Assembly (NCBI GenBank): GCA_002425185.1
Contig: DILT01000011.1
Location: 1-59,843, forward strand
Direction of reading: 5' to 3'
Length of the DNA stretch: 59,843 bases
From: Flammeovirgaceae bacterium UBA5585
GTDB taxonomy: Bacteria > Bacteroidota > Bacteroidia > Cytophagales > Cyclobacteriaceae
The notes below the pieces were generated by a model that made no database searches, had not been told where the DNA came from, and worked only from the letters and a program-made list of their open reading frames with translations. The translations under genes were made by a program, and so were the position numbers. Positions 45,650 through 54,412 of this stretch are shown one piece after another; positions within the stretch are counted from its first letter, which is position 1, and each line of letters starts with the position of its first letter.

Positions 45650-45679
45650 TTCCTGATCGGTGTTGACACCGATCAGGAA
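45650..45679. terminator. Bidirectional hairpin between convergent genes
   Basis: A perfect 13-base stem (TTCCTGATCGGTG and its complement) with a TTGA loop lies between the stops of the symporter and the SGNH gene. It lacks a T run on either side, so it is a strong hairpin of likely terminator or 3'-end protection use. Confidence 0.65.
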
Positions 45680-45686
45680 GTATTCT

Positions 45687-46358
45687 TCAGCGTAAATGTG
45701 GCTTGATCAATTGCTTCCAAATGGCATAGCCAGCCTCATTCATGTGCAGCCTGTCGTCCAGGAACAATTCTGCTTTGGGTTTTCCGGATAAATCCAGCAT
45801 GGCATCAAAAACATTGATGTAAGAAGAGTGGTTGATGGTTTTAAGGTATTCTTTAATGAGCGTATTTCCTTCGCGATAAACCGGCATAAGTTTTTCGCGA
45901 CTGGGGCTTGGCTTCATCGAAACATAGGAAATGTGTACATCGGAAAAACGTTCGCGAACAAGTGAAACCAGTTTTATAAAACGGTTCAGCACTTCACGAC
46001 CGGTTACGGTGGCGTCATAGGCAATATCATTCTCTCCACAATAAATTACAATCTGCCGTGGCTTGTACGGGGTTATTACATAATCGATGTAGCGGATTTG
46101 ATCCAGTAAGGTTGAACCACCAAAGCCGACATTCACAATAGTTTTTTCCGGAAATGATTCGTTGACTGTCTTCCAATAGGTAAACGAGGAACTGCCCACA
46201 AACAAAACCTGATTACGAGGTTTCGGATCCGTAACATCAATTAAAATCAGTTGTTGTACCTCGTTCCAAAAGGGAAAGGGCTGTTGCTGTGCGGGCGCAA
46301 ACTGAAATGAAATTGCGCAGCATACTATCAGCAATAATTTACAGGGCATAGAATACAT
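45687..46358 (-). CDS. SGNH/GDSL-type esterase, secreted
   Basis: The 223-residue protein has a signal peptide (MYSMPCKLLLIVCCAISFQF, then APAQ) and the SGNH blocks: FVGSSSF with the nucleophile Ser, VNVGFGGS, YCGENDI (Asn), and DDRLHMNEAGY with the Asp-x2-His pair. It should hydrolyse ester groups in the periplasm. It is the last gene of the polysaccharide locus, 23 bases after the GH3 gene, so it may remove acyl groups such as succinyl or acetyl from the glucan (inference). Confidence 0.85.
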   Translation of the reverse strand: MYSMPCKLLLIVCCAISFQFAPAQQQPFPFWNEVQQLILIDVTDPKPRNQVLFVGSSSFTYWKTVNESFPEKTIVNVGFGGSTLLDQIRYIDYVITPYKPRQIVIYCGENDIAYDATVTGREVLNRFIKLVSLVRERFSDVHISYVSMKPSPSREKLMPVYREGNTLIKEYLKTINHSSYINVFDAMLDLSGKPKAELFLDDRLHMNEAGYAIWKQLIKPHLR

Positions 46359-46381
46359 AGGAATGCTTCAGTTATTGCCTG

Positions 46382-48667
46382 TTACTTCAATTCAAATTCA
46401 GCCTGGAGCACATCACGTGAGTTACCGCCAACAAAAACATGGAACTTACCCGGCTCAGCACCATATGTTAAATCAGCGCGATAAAACGATATATCCTTTT
46501 CGCTAAGTATAAAATTTACCGAGCGTGATTCTCCCGGCTTCAACATCACTTTTTGAAATCCTTTAAGTTCCTTTACGGGGCGTGTTACTGAGCCCACCAG
46601 GTCACGAACATACAACTGCACTACCTCTGCACCTTCGCGTGAACCGGTATTGGTAACATTTACCGAAATTGTAATTGAGCCGTCAGCCGACATTTCTGTT
46701 TTATCCAATGAAAGCTTATCGTATTGAAAGGTTGTGTAGCTTAATCCGTAGCCAAACGGATAAACCGGGTCATTGGAAACATCAAGATAATTCGAACGGA
46801 ATTTTTGAAACCATTGCCCCTCAGCAAGCGGCCGACCGGTATTCTTATGTGCGTAATACAGGGGTAACTGACCCACGTGTTGCGGAAAGGTTGTCGTTAA
46901 TTTTCCTGAAGGGTTGACATCACCAAACAACACATCGGCAATGGCGTCACCGGCCTCGCTTCCGCCAAACCACACGTTAAGGATAGCCGGTATGTTTTCA
47001 TTCTCCCACGTTAATGTTAGCGGCCTTCCTGTAAATAATACCAGCACTACCGGCTTGCCGGTTTGTAACAATGCTTTTAACAGATCACGTTGCGTTTGCG
47101 GAATATCAATGTTTACCCGGCTGGATGCTTCACCACTCATTTCAGCACTTTCACCAACTGCGGCTACAATTACATCGGCAGATTTTGCGATGCGGATAGC
47201 TTCGTCACGTATCGCATCAGCGGAACGCGTGTCACGATTTAATGACTTACCAAACATGGTTGCCCGTTCTTCGATGGCGGCATCTTCATGCAGATTGGAG
47301 CCTTTTGCATAAATAATTTTCGCATTGTTACCTACTGCCTTTTTAAGGCCTTCCAAAACGGTTATTGATTCAGTGAACCTTGCTGCAACACTCCACGTGC
47401 CCGTCATGTTAGTAGCGGCATCAGCCAATGGACCAATCAAGGCGATGGTTCCCATCTTTTGCAGGGGCAATACATTGTTTTTATTTTTTAGCAACACAAA
47501 ACTTTGCGCTGCCACACTGCGGGCAAAAGCCCGGTTTTCACGTGTGAATATCTCCTTACTTGCCCTTTCGTCACTGCAATATTTATAGGGATCATCAAAA
47601 AGCCCGAGTTTGAATTTCGCTTCGAGAATTCTTCGGCAGGCAGCATCAATTTGCTGTTGTGAAAGCTTACCTTCTTTCAGTGATTGCGATAAAGTAGTTA
47701 ACAGTCCTTCGCTTACCATATCCATGTCGAGGCCTGCGGCCAATGCCCTTGCTGAAACTGTTTTTAAATCACCAAAACCGTGGTCGATCATTTCGCTTAC
47801 ACCGGTATAATCTGACACTACAAAACCCGTAAAGCCCCACTCCTTCCGGAGCACATCGGTGAGCAACCATTTATTGGCCGTGGCCGGAATGCCTTCCACA
47901 TCGTTGAAAGAAGCCATCACACTTCCCACCCCTGCATCCACCGCTGCTTTGTAGGGCAACAGGTATTCGTTGTACATGCGGTGCCGGCTCATATCGGTTG
48001 GGTTGTAATCGCGGCCCGCTTCGGCAGCACCATATAAAGCATAATGTTTCACGCAGGCCATAATGGTGTTATTGGCCGAAAGGTCATCACCCTGGTAACC
48101 CCGCACCATAGCCTTTGCGATTTCACTTCCGAGATACACATCTTCCCCGCTTCCTTCGGAAATCCTTCCCCACCGCGCATCGCGCGATAAGTCAACCATA
48201 GGTGAAAAGGTCCAGTTGATGCCATCGGCACTCGCCTCTTGTGCTGCAACGCGTGCTGTTTTTTCAATCAGTGTTATATCCCAACTGCAGCTTAACCCCA
48301 ACGGTATAGGAAACACCGATTCATATCCATGAATTACATCCATACCAAACAGCAACGGAATTTTTAACCTGCTTTTCTCTACCGCTAGTTGTTGCATCTC
48401 TTTGATCGCCTTAACCGACTTTATATTAAACAGCCCACCGACCAGACCTTTTTCAATTTTTTTGGCGATGTCCGAATTTTCGGCCTGTCCGGTAGTAAAT
48501 TGTCCTGCAGAGGGAAGATTGAGCTGCCCTAATTTTTCTTCCAGCGTCATAATGTTTAGCAGCGAATCAATTTTCTTGTTAACCGATGAATCGGATTGTT
48601 GGGTTGAAGTGTTACAGGCTACTGTCAGCACAAGCAACCCAAGTAATGTTGCATAGCGGATGGTCAT
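46382..48667 (-). CDS. GH3 beta-glucosidase, lipoprotein (BglX-like)
   Basis: From the ATG at 48667 the protein has 761 residues: a lipobox (TVAC at about 15-18), the GH3 barrel with FGMDVIHGYESVFPIPLG and RWGRISEGSGEDVYLGSE, the nucleophile Asp in GFVVSDYTG, an alpha/beta sandwich, and a C-terminal fibronectin-like domain (about 665 onward). It releases glucose from the non-reducing end of beta-glucosides. Starting at 48694 would overlap the stop of the upstream GH144-like gene (48678), and the first nine codons do not look like a signal; the lipoprotein signal starts at 48667. Together with GH144 it would degrade sophoro-oligosaccharides, as in characterised Bacteroidota loci. Confidence 0.9.
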   Translation of the reverse strand: MTIRYATLLGLLVLTVACNTSTQQSDSSVNKKIDSLLNIMTLEEKLGQLNLPSAGQFTTGQAENSDIAKKIEKGLVGGLFNIKSVKAIKEMQQLAVEKSRLKIPLLFGMDVIHGYESVFPIPLGLSCSWDITLIEKTARVAAQEASADGINWTFSPMVDLSRDARWGRISEGSGEDVYLGSEIAKAMVRGYQGDDLSANNTIMACVKHYALYGAAEAGRDYNPTDMSRHRMYNEYLLPYKAAVDAGVGSVMASFNDVEGIPATANKWLLTDVLRKEWGFTGFVVSDYTGVSEMIDHGFGDLKTVSARALAAGLDMDMVSEGLLTTLSQSLKEGKLSQQQIDAACRRILEAKFKLGLFDDPYKYCSDERASKEIFTRENRAFARSVAAQSFVLLKNKNNVLPLQKMGTIALIGPLADAATNMTGTWSVAARFTESITVLEGLKKAVGNNAKIIYAKGSNLHEDAAIEERATMFGKSLNRDTRSADAIRDEAIRIAKSADVIVAAVGESAEMSGEASSRVNIDIPQTQRDLLKALLQTGKPVVLVLFTGRPLTLTWENENIPAILNVWFGGSEAGDAIADVLFGDVNPSGKLTTTFPQHVGQLPLYYAHKNTGRPLAEGQWFQKFRSNYLDVSNDPVYPFGYGLSYTTFQYDKLSLDKTEMSADGSITISVNVTNTGSREGAEVVQLYVRDLVGSVTRPVKELKGFQKVMLKPGESRSVNFILSEKDISFYRADLTYGAEPGKFHVFVGGNSRDVLQAEFELK

Positions 48668-48677
48668 AATATTTTGG

Positions 48678-50006
48678 TTAATAGGTAAATCCAAGCTTTT
48701 TTAGTCCTTGTTGAACTTCGGGGGCGCCCATAAATAATTTCCAGAGTAAACCGGTACGATAGTTTTCAATCATAACCGGTATCGGGCCTTGATCAATTGC
48801 GAGGTAATGCGGTAAATACCATTTCGATGAAAAACTAAAGGCATCGTAAGGACCGTAGGTGCCAATGAGGCTGTCACGCTCCGGACTATATATAAATTTT
48901 AAAAACTTCATGCTTTCTTCAGGTGTGTAGGGAAAAGAAGAAAGTGCTGCCGTGGGAGAAATTACCCCTAAATCATGCGTGGGCTGATGACCGGCATAGC
49001 CTTGCATAGAATAACTTGATGTTAGTCCCCAGCAATTTTCGCTATAGCCTTCAAAGCCTTTCGGGTTATCTACACAGTAGCGGTAATGGATAAGTGCATG
49101 ATTTTTATTGAGCTTCCAATAATCGCCATACTCATCTTTCAGGTTGTGCGGGTCTAATCCAAGATAAGAATAGTGCGCCCAAAACAACGGGCCCACCGGG
49201 TCATCACTGTGTTCATAATGATCAAGAATTGTCTCCAGATCATAAAACTTGCGATCGGTCTTAATAGCCCCGTTGCGTGCCCAACCCTTGTGATATACTT
49301 CAGGCTTTATAGGATAGGTAGGCGAGCTGGCCGCCAGCACGTACATGATCAAACATTCGTTGTAGCCACCTACCGGAAAATTCATTTCCCAGTTATATTT
49401 TGGCGACCAGTGCCAGTACAACACATCTTTTCCGTTGGTGTACCAATTCCATTCCACTTCGCGCCACAGTTTATCAATTTTTCCGGCAAGCGCTTTTTCT
49501 TCTTGACTGCCATCCTTGAAGTACTCGCGCACGGTTAGTAAACCTTGAACAAGAAAAGCAGTCTCCACCAGGTCACCTCCATCATCTTTCGGACTGAATG
49601 GCTGCACATTACCCGTGGGGCCGTTTAGCCAATGTGGCCAGGCTCCATGAAAGCGATCGGCTGTATCAAGATAATGAACAATATGATTGAGTCTTTCAAA
49701 GCCTTGCTGACGGGTAATAAAGCCACGTTCAATACCAACAAGAATGGCCATTAAACCAAACCCCGAACCCCCCGTAGTTACCACATGCTTATCGTTTTGC
49801 GGATATACTCCATCCATGTGGGTACGTTCGGGCGCCAGGCCTGATGTTGGCTCGGCATTATCCCAGAAATATTGAAAGGTTTGGTATTGGACTTTCGTAA
49901 GCAGCGAGTCATCTGCAATGGCCAATGATTCTCCTTCTTGTTTTTGAGAACCTGAACAACCCGCCAATAGTGCAAGGATCAAAAAGTAGTAAACAGATTT
50001 TATCAT
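48678..50006 (-). CDS. GH144-like glucanase (glycoamylase Pfam family), lipoprotein
   Basis: The 442-residue protein has a lipobox (LLAGC at 13-17) and an (alpha/alpha)6-type catalytic domain: FQYFWDNAEPTSGLAPERTH, VTTGGSGFGLMAILVGIERG, FHGAWPHWLNG, GGDLVETAFLVQGLL and the closing AIDQGPIPVMIENYRTGLLW. These are the marks of the family that holds endo-beta-1,2-glucanases (GH144). It is the shorter of two neighbouring paralogues and lacks the N-terminal Ig-like part of the other. It would cut the polymer to oligosaccharides at the surface or in the periplasm. GH144 and not a related group is a judgement from the overall pattern. Confidence 0.78.
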   Translation of the reverse strand: MIKSVYYFLILALLAGCSGSQKQEGESLAIADDSLLTKVQYQTFQYFWDNAEPTSGLAPERTHMDGVYPQNDKHVVTTGGSGFGLMAILVGIERGFITRQQGFERLNHIVHYLDTADRFHGAWPHWLNGPTGNVQPFSPKDDGGDLVETAFLVQGLLTVREYFKDGSQEEKALAGKIDKLWREVEWNWYTNGKDVLYWHWSPKYNWEMNFPVGGYNECLIMYVLAASSPTYPIKPEVYHKGWARNGAIKTDRKFYDLETILDHYEHSDDPVGPLFWAHYSYLGLDPHNLKDEYGDYWKLNKNHALIHYRYCVDNPKGFEGYSENCWGLTSSYSMQGYAGHQPTHDLGVISPTAALSSFPYTPEESMKFLKFIYSPERDSLIGTYGPYDAFSFSSKWYLPHYLAIDQGPIPVMIENYRTGLLWKLFMGAPEVQQGLKKLGFTY

Positions 50007-50052
50007 GTCATTTATAATTAGCAGATTATGTTAGCCGATATACTTGATCAGA

Positions 50053-51693
50053 TTAATTTGTAAAACCTAATGTTGTCATTCCGTTTTGAACTTCCGGTGC
50101 CGACATAAATAAATCCCAAAGCAACCCGGTGCGGTGGTTTTCAATCATCACAATAATGGGCCCTTGGTCAATAGCCAGAAAAGAATTTGCCGTCCAACCA
50201 GCTGTAATATTAAACGCATCGTAAAACCCATATGCGCCCCACAACCTGTCGCCTAATGTGTAGTAGAAAAACTTCAGGGCTTTCATGGATTCATCGGGCG
50301 TGAAGGGAAATGATGAAAGTGCTGCGGTTGGTGTAATCACACCCAAATCGTTTGTAGGCGAATGTGCTGAATAGCCTGTGTGGTTATCGCTGGCGGTAAG
50401 CCCCCAGTTTTCATCGCTGTAGCCTACAAAGTTTTTTGGATTGCGAATGCAATAAGCGCGGTTAATTAGTGTATGATTTTTATTTTGAAGAAAATAATCG
50501 CTGCAATACGCATCACTTAACCCACGGGGGTCAAGTCCTAAAAATGAATAATGCGCAAAGAACAGCGGCCCGCCATGCGCTGGACCCAATGGAAGCGTAA
50601 TACCTTCGTAGGCATTTCCGTTTTTCATCCCACCATTACTGGCCCAACCGTTGTCGTAAACAATTTTCGGAACAGTGTGTGTAGGTGACGAAGCTGCGAG
50701 TAAATAAATTATCAACGCTTCGTTCCACCCCTTTATCTGCATGTTCATGGCCCAACCCTTATCAGGCGACCAGTGCCAGTAAAGTGTATTCTGATTATCG
50801 CGCCTGTACCAGTTCCATTCAACCGCATGCCACAAGGTATTGATGCGATTGATCAGGCTATTCTCAGTTGGCACCGCGCTGTTCAGGTATTGTCGGAACG
50901 TGAGTAGACCCTGCACCAAAAAAGCAGTTTCAACCAGGTCGGCCCCGTTATCGTTGGTGCTGAACGGAATTACTTTACCTGTATTACCATCCAGCCAGTG
51001 TGGCCATACGCCATGAAAGCGATCGGCCGTTTCCAAATAGGTCAGAATTTTATTCATGCGCTCCAATCCTTCGGCACGTGAAATAAATCCGCGTTCAATT
51101 CCCACGATTATACTCATAATGCCAAAGCCCGACCCACCGGTAGTTACCAGGTTGCCAGAAGTATTGCGCTCACGCGCCATGCCGCTGGCCGGGTGGGCAA
51201 AATCCCAAAAGTATTTGAAGGTTTGTTGCTGAACAAGAGTAAGAAGTTCATCATCACTTACTACCGGAAACTTTGGTGTGGGGTCAACTTCGGTGTAAAA
51301 ATTTCTGCTGAATTGATTTTGTAATGTTTCTCCATTTATTCCCTTGATTTCATGCGATATCCAAAAAAGATAACGCGCTAAATGCTTTAATGACTGATTA
51401 ACTGAAACCGTTAACTTTTTCTGATCGGCAGACAGTTGATAATCCAGGATCTCGTTTCCACTGATATCAACAAACGCGCCATTTGAATACCCGGGATCAA
51501 TAGGCGCTGAAAAGGTAATTTCAAAGCTTGCATTTCTTGACACATTTTTCCATAGCGTTGATTCCAGCATTTCAACTCCGTCAATTTTAATTGAGGATAT
51601 AAGCAACGGATCAGGTTCTGGCTCGGCTTTATCGTCTGAACATGAGAAACTGAATGTTGAAAGAAAAATTAAAAAGCAATAACGGTTGATCAT
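50053..51693 (-). CDS. GH144-like glucanase with N-terminal Ig-like domain, lipoprotein
   Basis: The 546-residue protein has a signal and lipobox (FSFSC at 14-18), a bacterial Ig-like domain at about 30-140 (SRNASFEITFSAPIDPGYSN, then ISGNEILDYQLSADQKKLTV), and a catalytic domain like its neighbour's: FKYFWDFAHPASGMARERNT, TTGGSGFGIMSIIVGIERG, FHGVWPHWLDG, IDQGPIIVMIENHRTGLLWD. The Ig-like domain could space the enzyme from the membrane or help bind glucan. Two paralogues side by side suggest one acts at the surface and the other in the periplasm (inference). Confidence 0.8.
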   Translation of the reverse strand: MINRYCFLIFLSTFSFSCSDDKAEPEPDPLLISSIKIDGVEMLESTLWKNVSRNASFEITFSAPIDPGYSNGAFVDISGNEILDYQLSADQKKLTVSVNQSLKHLARYLFWISHEIKGINGETLQNQFSRNFYTEVDPTPKFPVVSDDELLTLVQQQTFKYFWDFAHPASGMARERNTSGNLVTTGGSGFGIMSIIVGIERGFISRAEGLERMNKILTYLETADRFHGVWPHWLDGNTGKVIPFSTNDNGADLVETAFLVQGLLTFRQYLNSAVPTENSLINRINTLWHAVEWNWYRRDNQNTLYWHWSPDKGWAMNMQIKGWNEALIIYLLAASSPTHTVPKIVYDNGWASNGGMKNGNAYEGITLPLGPAHGGPLFFAHYSFLGLDPRGLSDAYCSDYFLQNKNHTLINRAYCIRNPKNFVGYSDENWGLTASDNHTGYSAHSPTNDLGVITPTAALSSFPFTPDESMKALKFFYYTLGDRLWGAYGFYDAFNITAGWTANSFLAIDQGPIIVMIENHRTGLLWDLFMSAPEVQNGMTTLGFTN

Positions 51694-51799
51694 CGTGAAA
51701 TAAAATCAGTGAAAATTATGAAGGTTTCCGTTTCCGGAAACCTTCATAAAAAATAATTAATGACTTCCTCGGTAAGGAGGATGAATTTTTACATTCTAA

Positions 51800-52738
51800 T
51801 TATCTTCCCGCAGTTCCTAGATTAAATAGTGCCGTAATTTCTGCATCAGAGAGTGCGGTGTTATACACCCGAACATCGTCAATAGACGCTGTTGCTAAGG
51901 GTGACCAGGTTTGCAGATCAGGACCGTTGGCAAAACCAAGTTCCTTCACTGCTCCGTTTCCAAACACCGGGCTGCATGGCACATTCATTCTCAACGGAAG
52001 CGCATCACCAGTACCGCGTTGTGTATAGGCACCGATTGACGATGCATTGCCAAAAATATGAAACTGACGTGTTGTTGAATTCCAACGGGCAACAAAATGT
52101 ACCCATTCTCCGGTTTTCTTAAACACACCAACTGGAGGGTTTCCTCTTGGATCAGGCCTGTTATCCTGACCATTAATGCTGCCATCAGAGTTTTTAATTA
52201 CAAACTGACCTTTCAAAACAAGGGTATCAGGCTGAGCATTTGTTGCAGCAAACCATCCTGTTTCAGCTGCCATGTTGATATTTCCCCACATGAAATCACC
52301 GGCCGTGGCGGGTGTTAAACCATCCGGAAACAATCCGAATAACTGGGTATATCCTTCTGCCGCTGTTCCACGATTATTCTTTACTTTTACCCACATGCTT
52401 ACGGTATAGTTGGCTAAAGCATCAGCTGTATTAACTGCAGCAATATTCGGGTACCGTAAAGCTCCACCTGTTAATTTCAAGGCTTGGCCTATCCGGCCTT
52501 CCTCAAAACCTACTGTACCGAAGGTACCGGCAGCACCGGCTAAAGGGCCAAGTCCTGAAAGTCGTTCTACATTGCTACCATCAAAGGCCCAATGCGCTTT
52601 CAGGTTAGTTGCCGCAACTTCATCCGAATTGTTGTATCCGTCAATCTTTGGCAACTCTTTGTCATCACTACACGATCCCAAGGCGAGCGCACTCAGCACA
52701 ACACCACTGGCAAATAGATACTTGATTGTTTTTTTCAT
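51800..52738 (-). CDS. LamG/concanavalin-like surface lipoprotein
   Basis: From the ATG at 52738 the protein has 312 residues: a signal with lipobox (ALGSC), an acidic lipoprotein-export-like start (SDDKELPKIDGYNNSDE), then a jelly-roll domain with LKAHWAFDGSNVERLSG, ANYTVSMWVKVKNNRG, GEWVHFVARWNSTTRQFHIF and ASIDDVRVYNTALSDAEIT, the marks of LamG/laminin-type sugar-binding folds. No catalytic residue is evident. In such loci the gene at this place codes for a surface glycan-binding protein. The first ATG (52750) adds four residues (MRSK); either start works. Confidence 0.82.
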   Translation of the reverse strand: MKKTIKYLFASGVVLSALALGSCSDDKELPKIDGYNNSDEVAATNLKAHWAFDGSNVERLSGLGPLAGAAGTFGTVGFEEGRIGQALKLTGGALRYPNIAAVNTADALANYTVSMWVKVKNNRGTAAEGYTQLFGLFPDGLTPATAGDFMWGNINMAAETGWFAATNAQPDTLVLKGQFVIKNSDGSINGQDNRPDPRGNPPVGVFKKTGEWVHFVARWNSTTRQFHIFGNASSIGAYTQRGTGDALPLRMNVPCSPVFGNGAVKELGFANGPDLQTWSPLATASIDDVRVYNTALSDAEITALFNLGTAGR

Positions 52739-52856
52739 TTTGCTTCTCATTTAAATTGTTTAATACTTCATTTTTGGTTTCAAATGTTAAAACTATATCC
52801 CTTAGGGAAATCCACTTTCCGGCAGAACTAAGATCATTGTATATGTTACTTCCATA

Positions 52857-54410
52857 TCAGTAATTTGGATTTTGTGTTAGCCTGTTTCCGCTTAGTAAAA
52901 TTTGAGAAATAGGAATTGGCAGGAGTTCATGTTTACCTGCCATGAAATTTGTTTTGCCTGCCGCATGCATCACGGCAGCAGCATTACCCTGGCGGACCAC
53001 ATCCCAAAACCGATCATGTTCCATAGCCAATTCTACTCTTCGTTCCTGCCAAATGTCTGCAATGGTAACGCCAGTTTTCGGTGATAAGTGTGCACGTTCC
53101 CGTATCAGGTTAATTTTTCCGTCAGGATCACCCTGGCCAAGACGAACGGCAGCTTCGGCATGCATTAATAACACATCGGCATAACGAAGAATGCGGATAT
53201 TTTTTGGCCTGTTCTTGTCTGCACTGTTAGCAAATTGCTCACGCGACCGGCTGGTGTAAGCTTTATAATTGTAATATAGATTCTGAACAGAGTCTGAACT
53301 GGGCACTCTGAATTCGTCCCATAAAATTGTACCTGCCCGTGTTCCTGAATTATCAATAAAAATAATCGTACCGGCTTTTCGAACATCACCAGGTTCATAC
53401 GCGTTGAGCAGGTTAACACTTGGCGTGTTGAATCCCCAACCCAAATCATCCCATCCACCAACTCCACCTTGCCGCACACCCTGACAAACCGTATAGAGGT
53501 CGGGGTTAAGGTTTCCATTATTAAAGGAGCCTGTTTGTATTTCAAAAATAGATTCACTGTTGTTATCGCCCACTTGCCGCCAAATCGTAGCGTAATCATC
53601 TACCAGTGAATATCTGCCTGAGGTAATAACCGCATCAGTCAGATCAAAAACTTTTTGCCAATCGGCCATAGCGTTTGGATTTCCAGCGGCTGACGCTTTG
53701 TACATATAAACTTTCGCCAACAACGATTGTGCTGCTCCCTTGGTAGCGTGGCCCGGAGGTCGTGCACCTTTCAGTTGCAGATTATCAACAGCAAATTGTA
53801 AGTCTTGAACAATGTTTTCGTAAACTGCCTCAACGGTAGCCCGTGTTTGAAAGGCCGGGTCAGTATTGGCATCGGTGGCATCATTGGGGACGCGAAGCAC
53901 CAATGGAACACCGCCATACATACGAACAAGGTTAAAGTACAAGTACCCCCGTAAAAATCGCACTTCACCAATCAATTGATTTTTAAAATCTTCACTAACA
54001 GCAGCCGTCTCTAATGCGCGTAACGCCTGATTTGCCGCCCCGATGCTGTTATAGTGTCCACTCCACAAACTTTCACAAAATTTATTGGTGGGTGTAAGCG
54101 TGAAGTTGTCAATGTCGCCAACCGGAACAGCCTGATCAGTGGGGCTACTGCCTTTGTCGGCATCATCCGACATGATGCTGGTTACAGAAATAAAAGCAAA
54201 ACCATGAACATCGCCATTTCCCCACGAATCGCCCTGCAGTAAACTGTGGTAAACACCTGTAACAAGTTTTTGCGCCAGGGCTGGATCAGTAGCGGTTGTT
54301 ACCCCGCCTTGTATGGGCACATTTAAAAAGTCATCGCTGCATGTTGTCAGTACTACAATCAAGCTGATGGCGAAGGTTAATTTATACAACTTAGTTTTCA
54401 TCATCTGCAT
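52857..54410 (-). CDS. SusD/RagB-like surface glycan-binding lipoprotein
   Basis: The 517-residue protein has a lipoprotein signal (LTTC at about 21-24), then CSDDFLNVPIQGG, the form found in SusD proteins, the TPR-rich fold with FKNQLIGEVRFLRGYLYFNL, and the C-terminal segment NLIRERAHL and ELAMEHDRFWDVVRQG. SusD caps the SusC channel from outside and hands it oligosaccharide. The gene starts 2 bases after the SusC stop. There are three Met codons at the start (MQMM), so the exact first residue is uncertain. Confidence 0.95.
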   Translation of the reverse strand: MQMMKTKLYKLTFAISLIVVLTTCSDDFLNVPIQGGVTTATDPALAQKLVTGVYHSLLQGDSWGNGDVHGFAFISVTSIMSDDADKGSSPTDQAVPVGDIDNFTLTPTNKFCESLWSGHYNSIGAANQALRALETAAVSEDFKNQLIGEVRFLRGYLYFNLVRMYGGVPLVLRVPNDATDANTDPAFQTRATVEAVYENIVQDLQFAVDNLQLKGARPPGHATKGAAQSLLAKVYMYKASAAGNPNAMADWQKVFDLTDAVITSGRYSLVDDYATIWRQVGDNNSESIFEIQTGSFNNGNLNPDLYTVCQGVRQGGVGGWDDLGWGFNTPSVNLLNAYEPGDVRKAGTIIFIDNSGTRAGTILWDEFRVPSSDSVQNLYYNYKAYTSRSREQFANSADKNRPKNIRILRYADVLLMHAEAAVRLGQGDPDGKINLIRERAHLSPKTGVTIADIWQERRVELAMEHDRFWDVVRQGNAAAVMHAAGKTNFMAGKHELLPIPISQILLSGNRLTQNPNY

Positions 54411-54412
54411 GT

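Noticed and set aside
48668..48694. Extended start for the GH3 protein
   Set aside because: It overlaps the upstream gene's stop and precedes the real lipoprotein signal.
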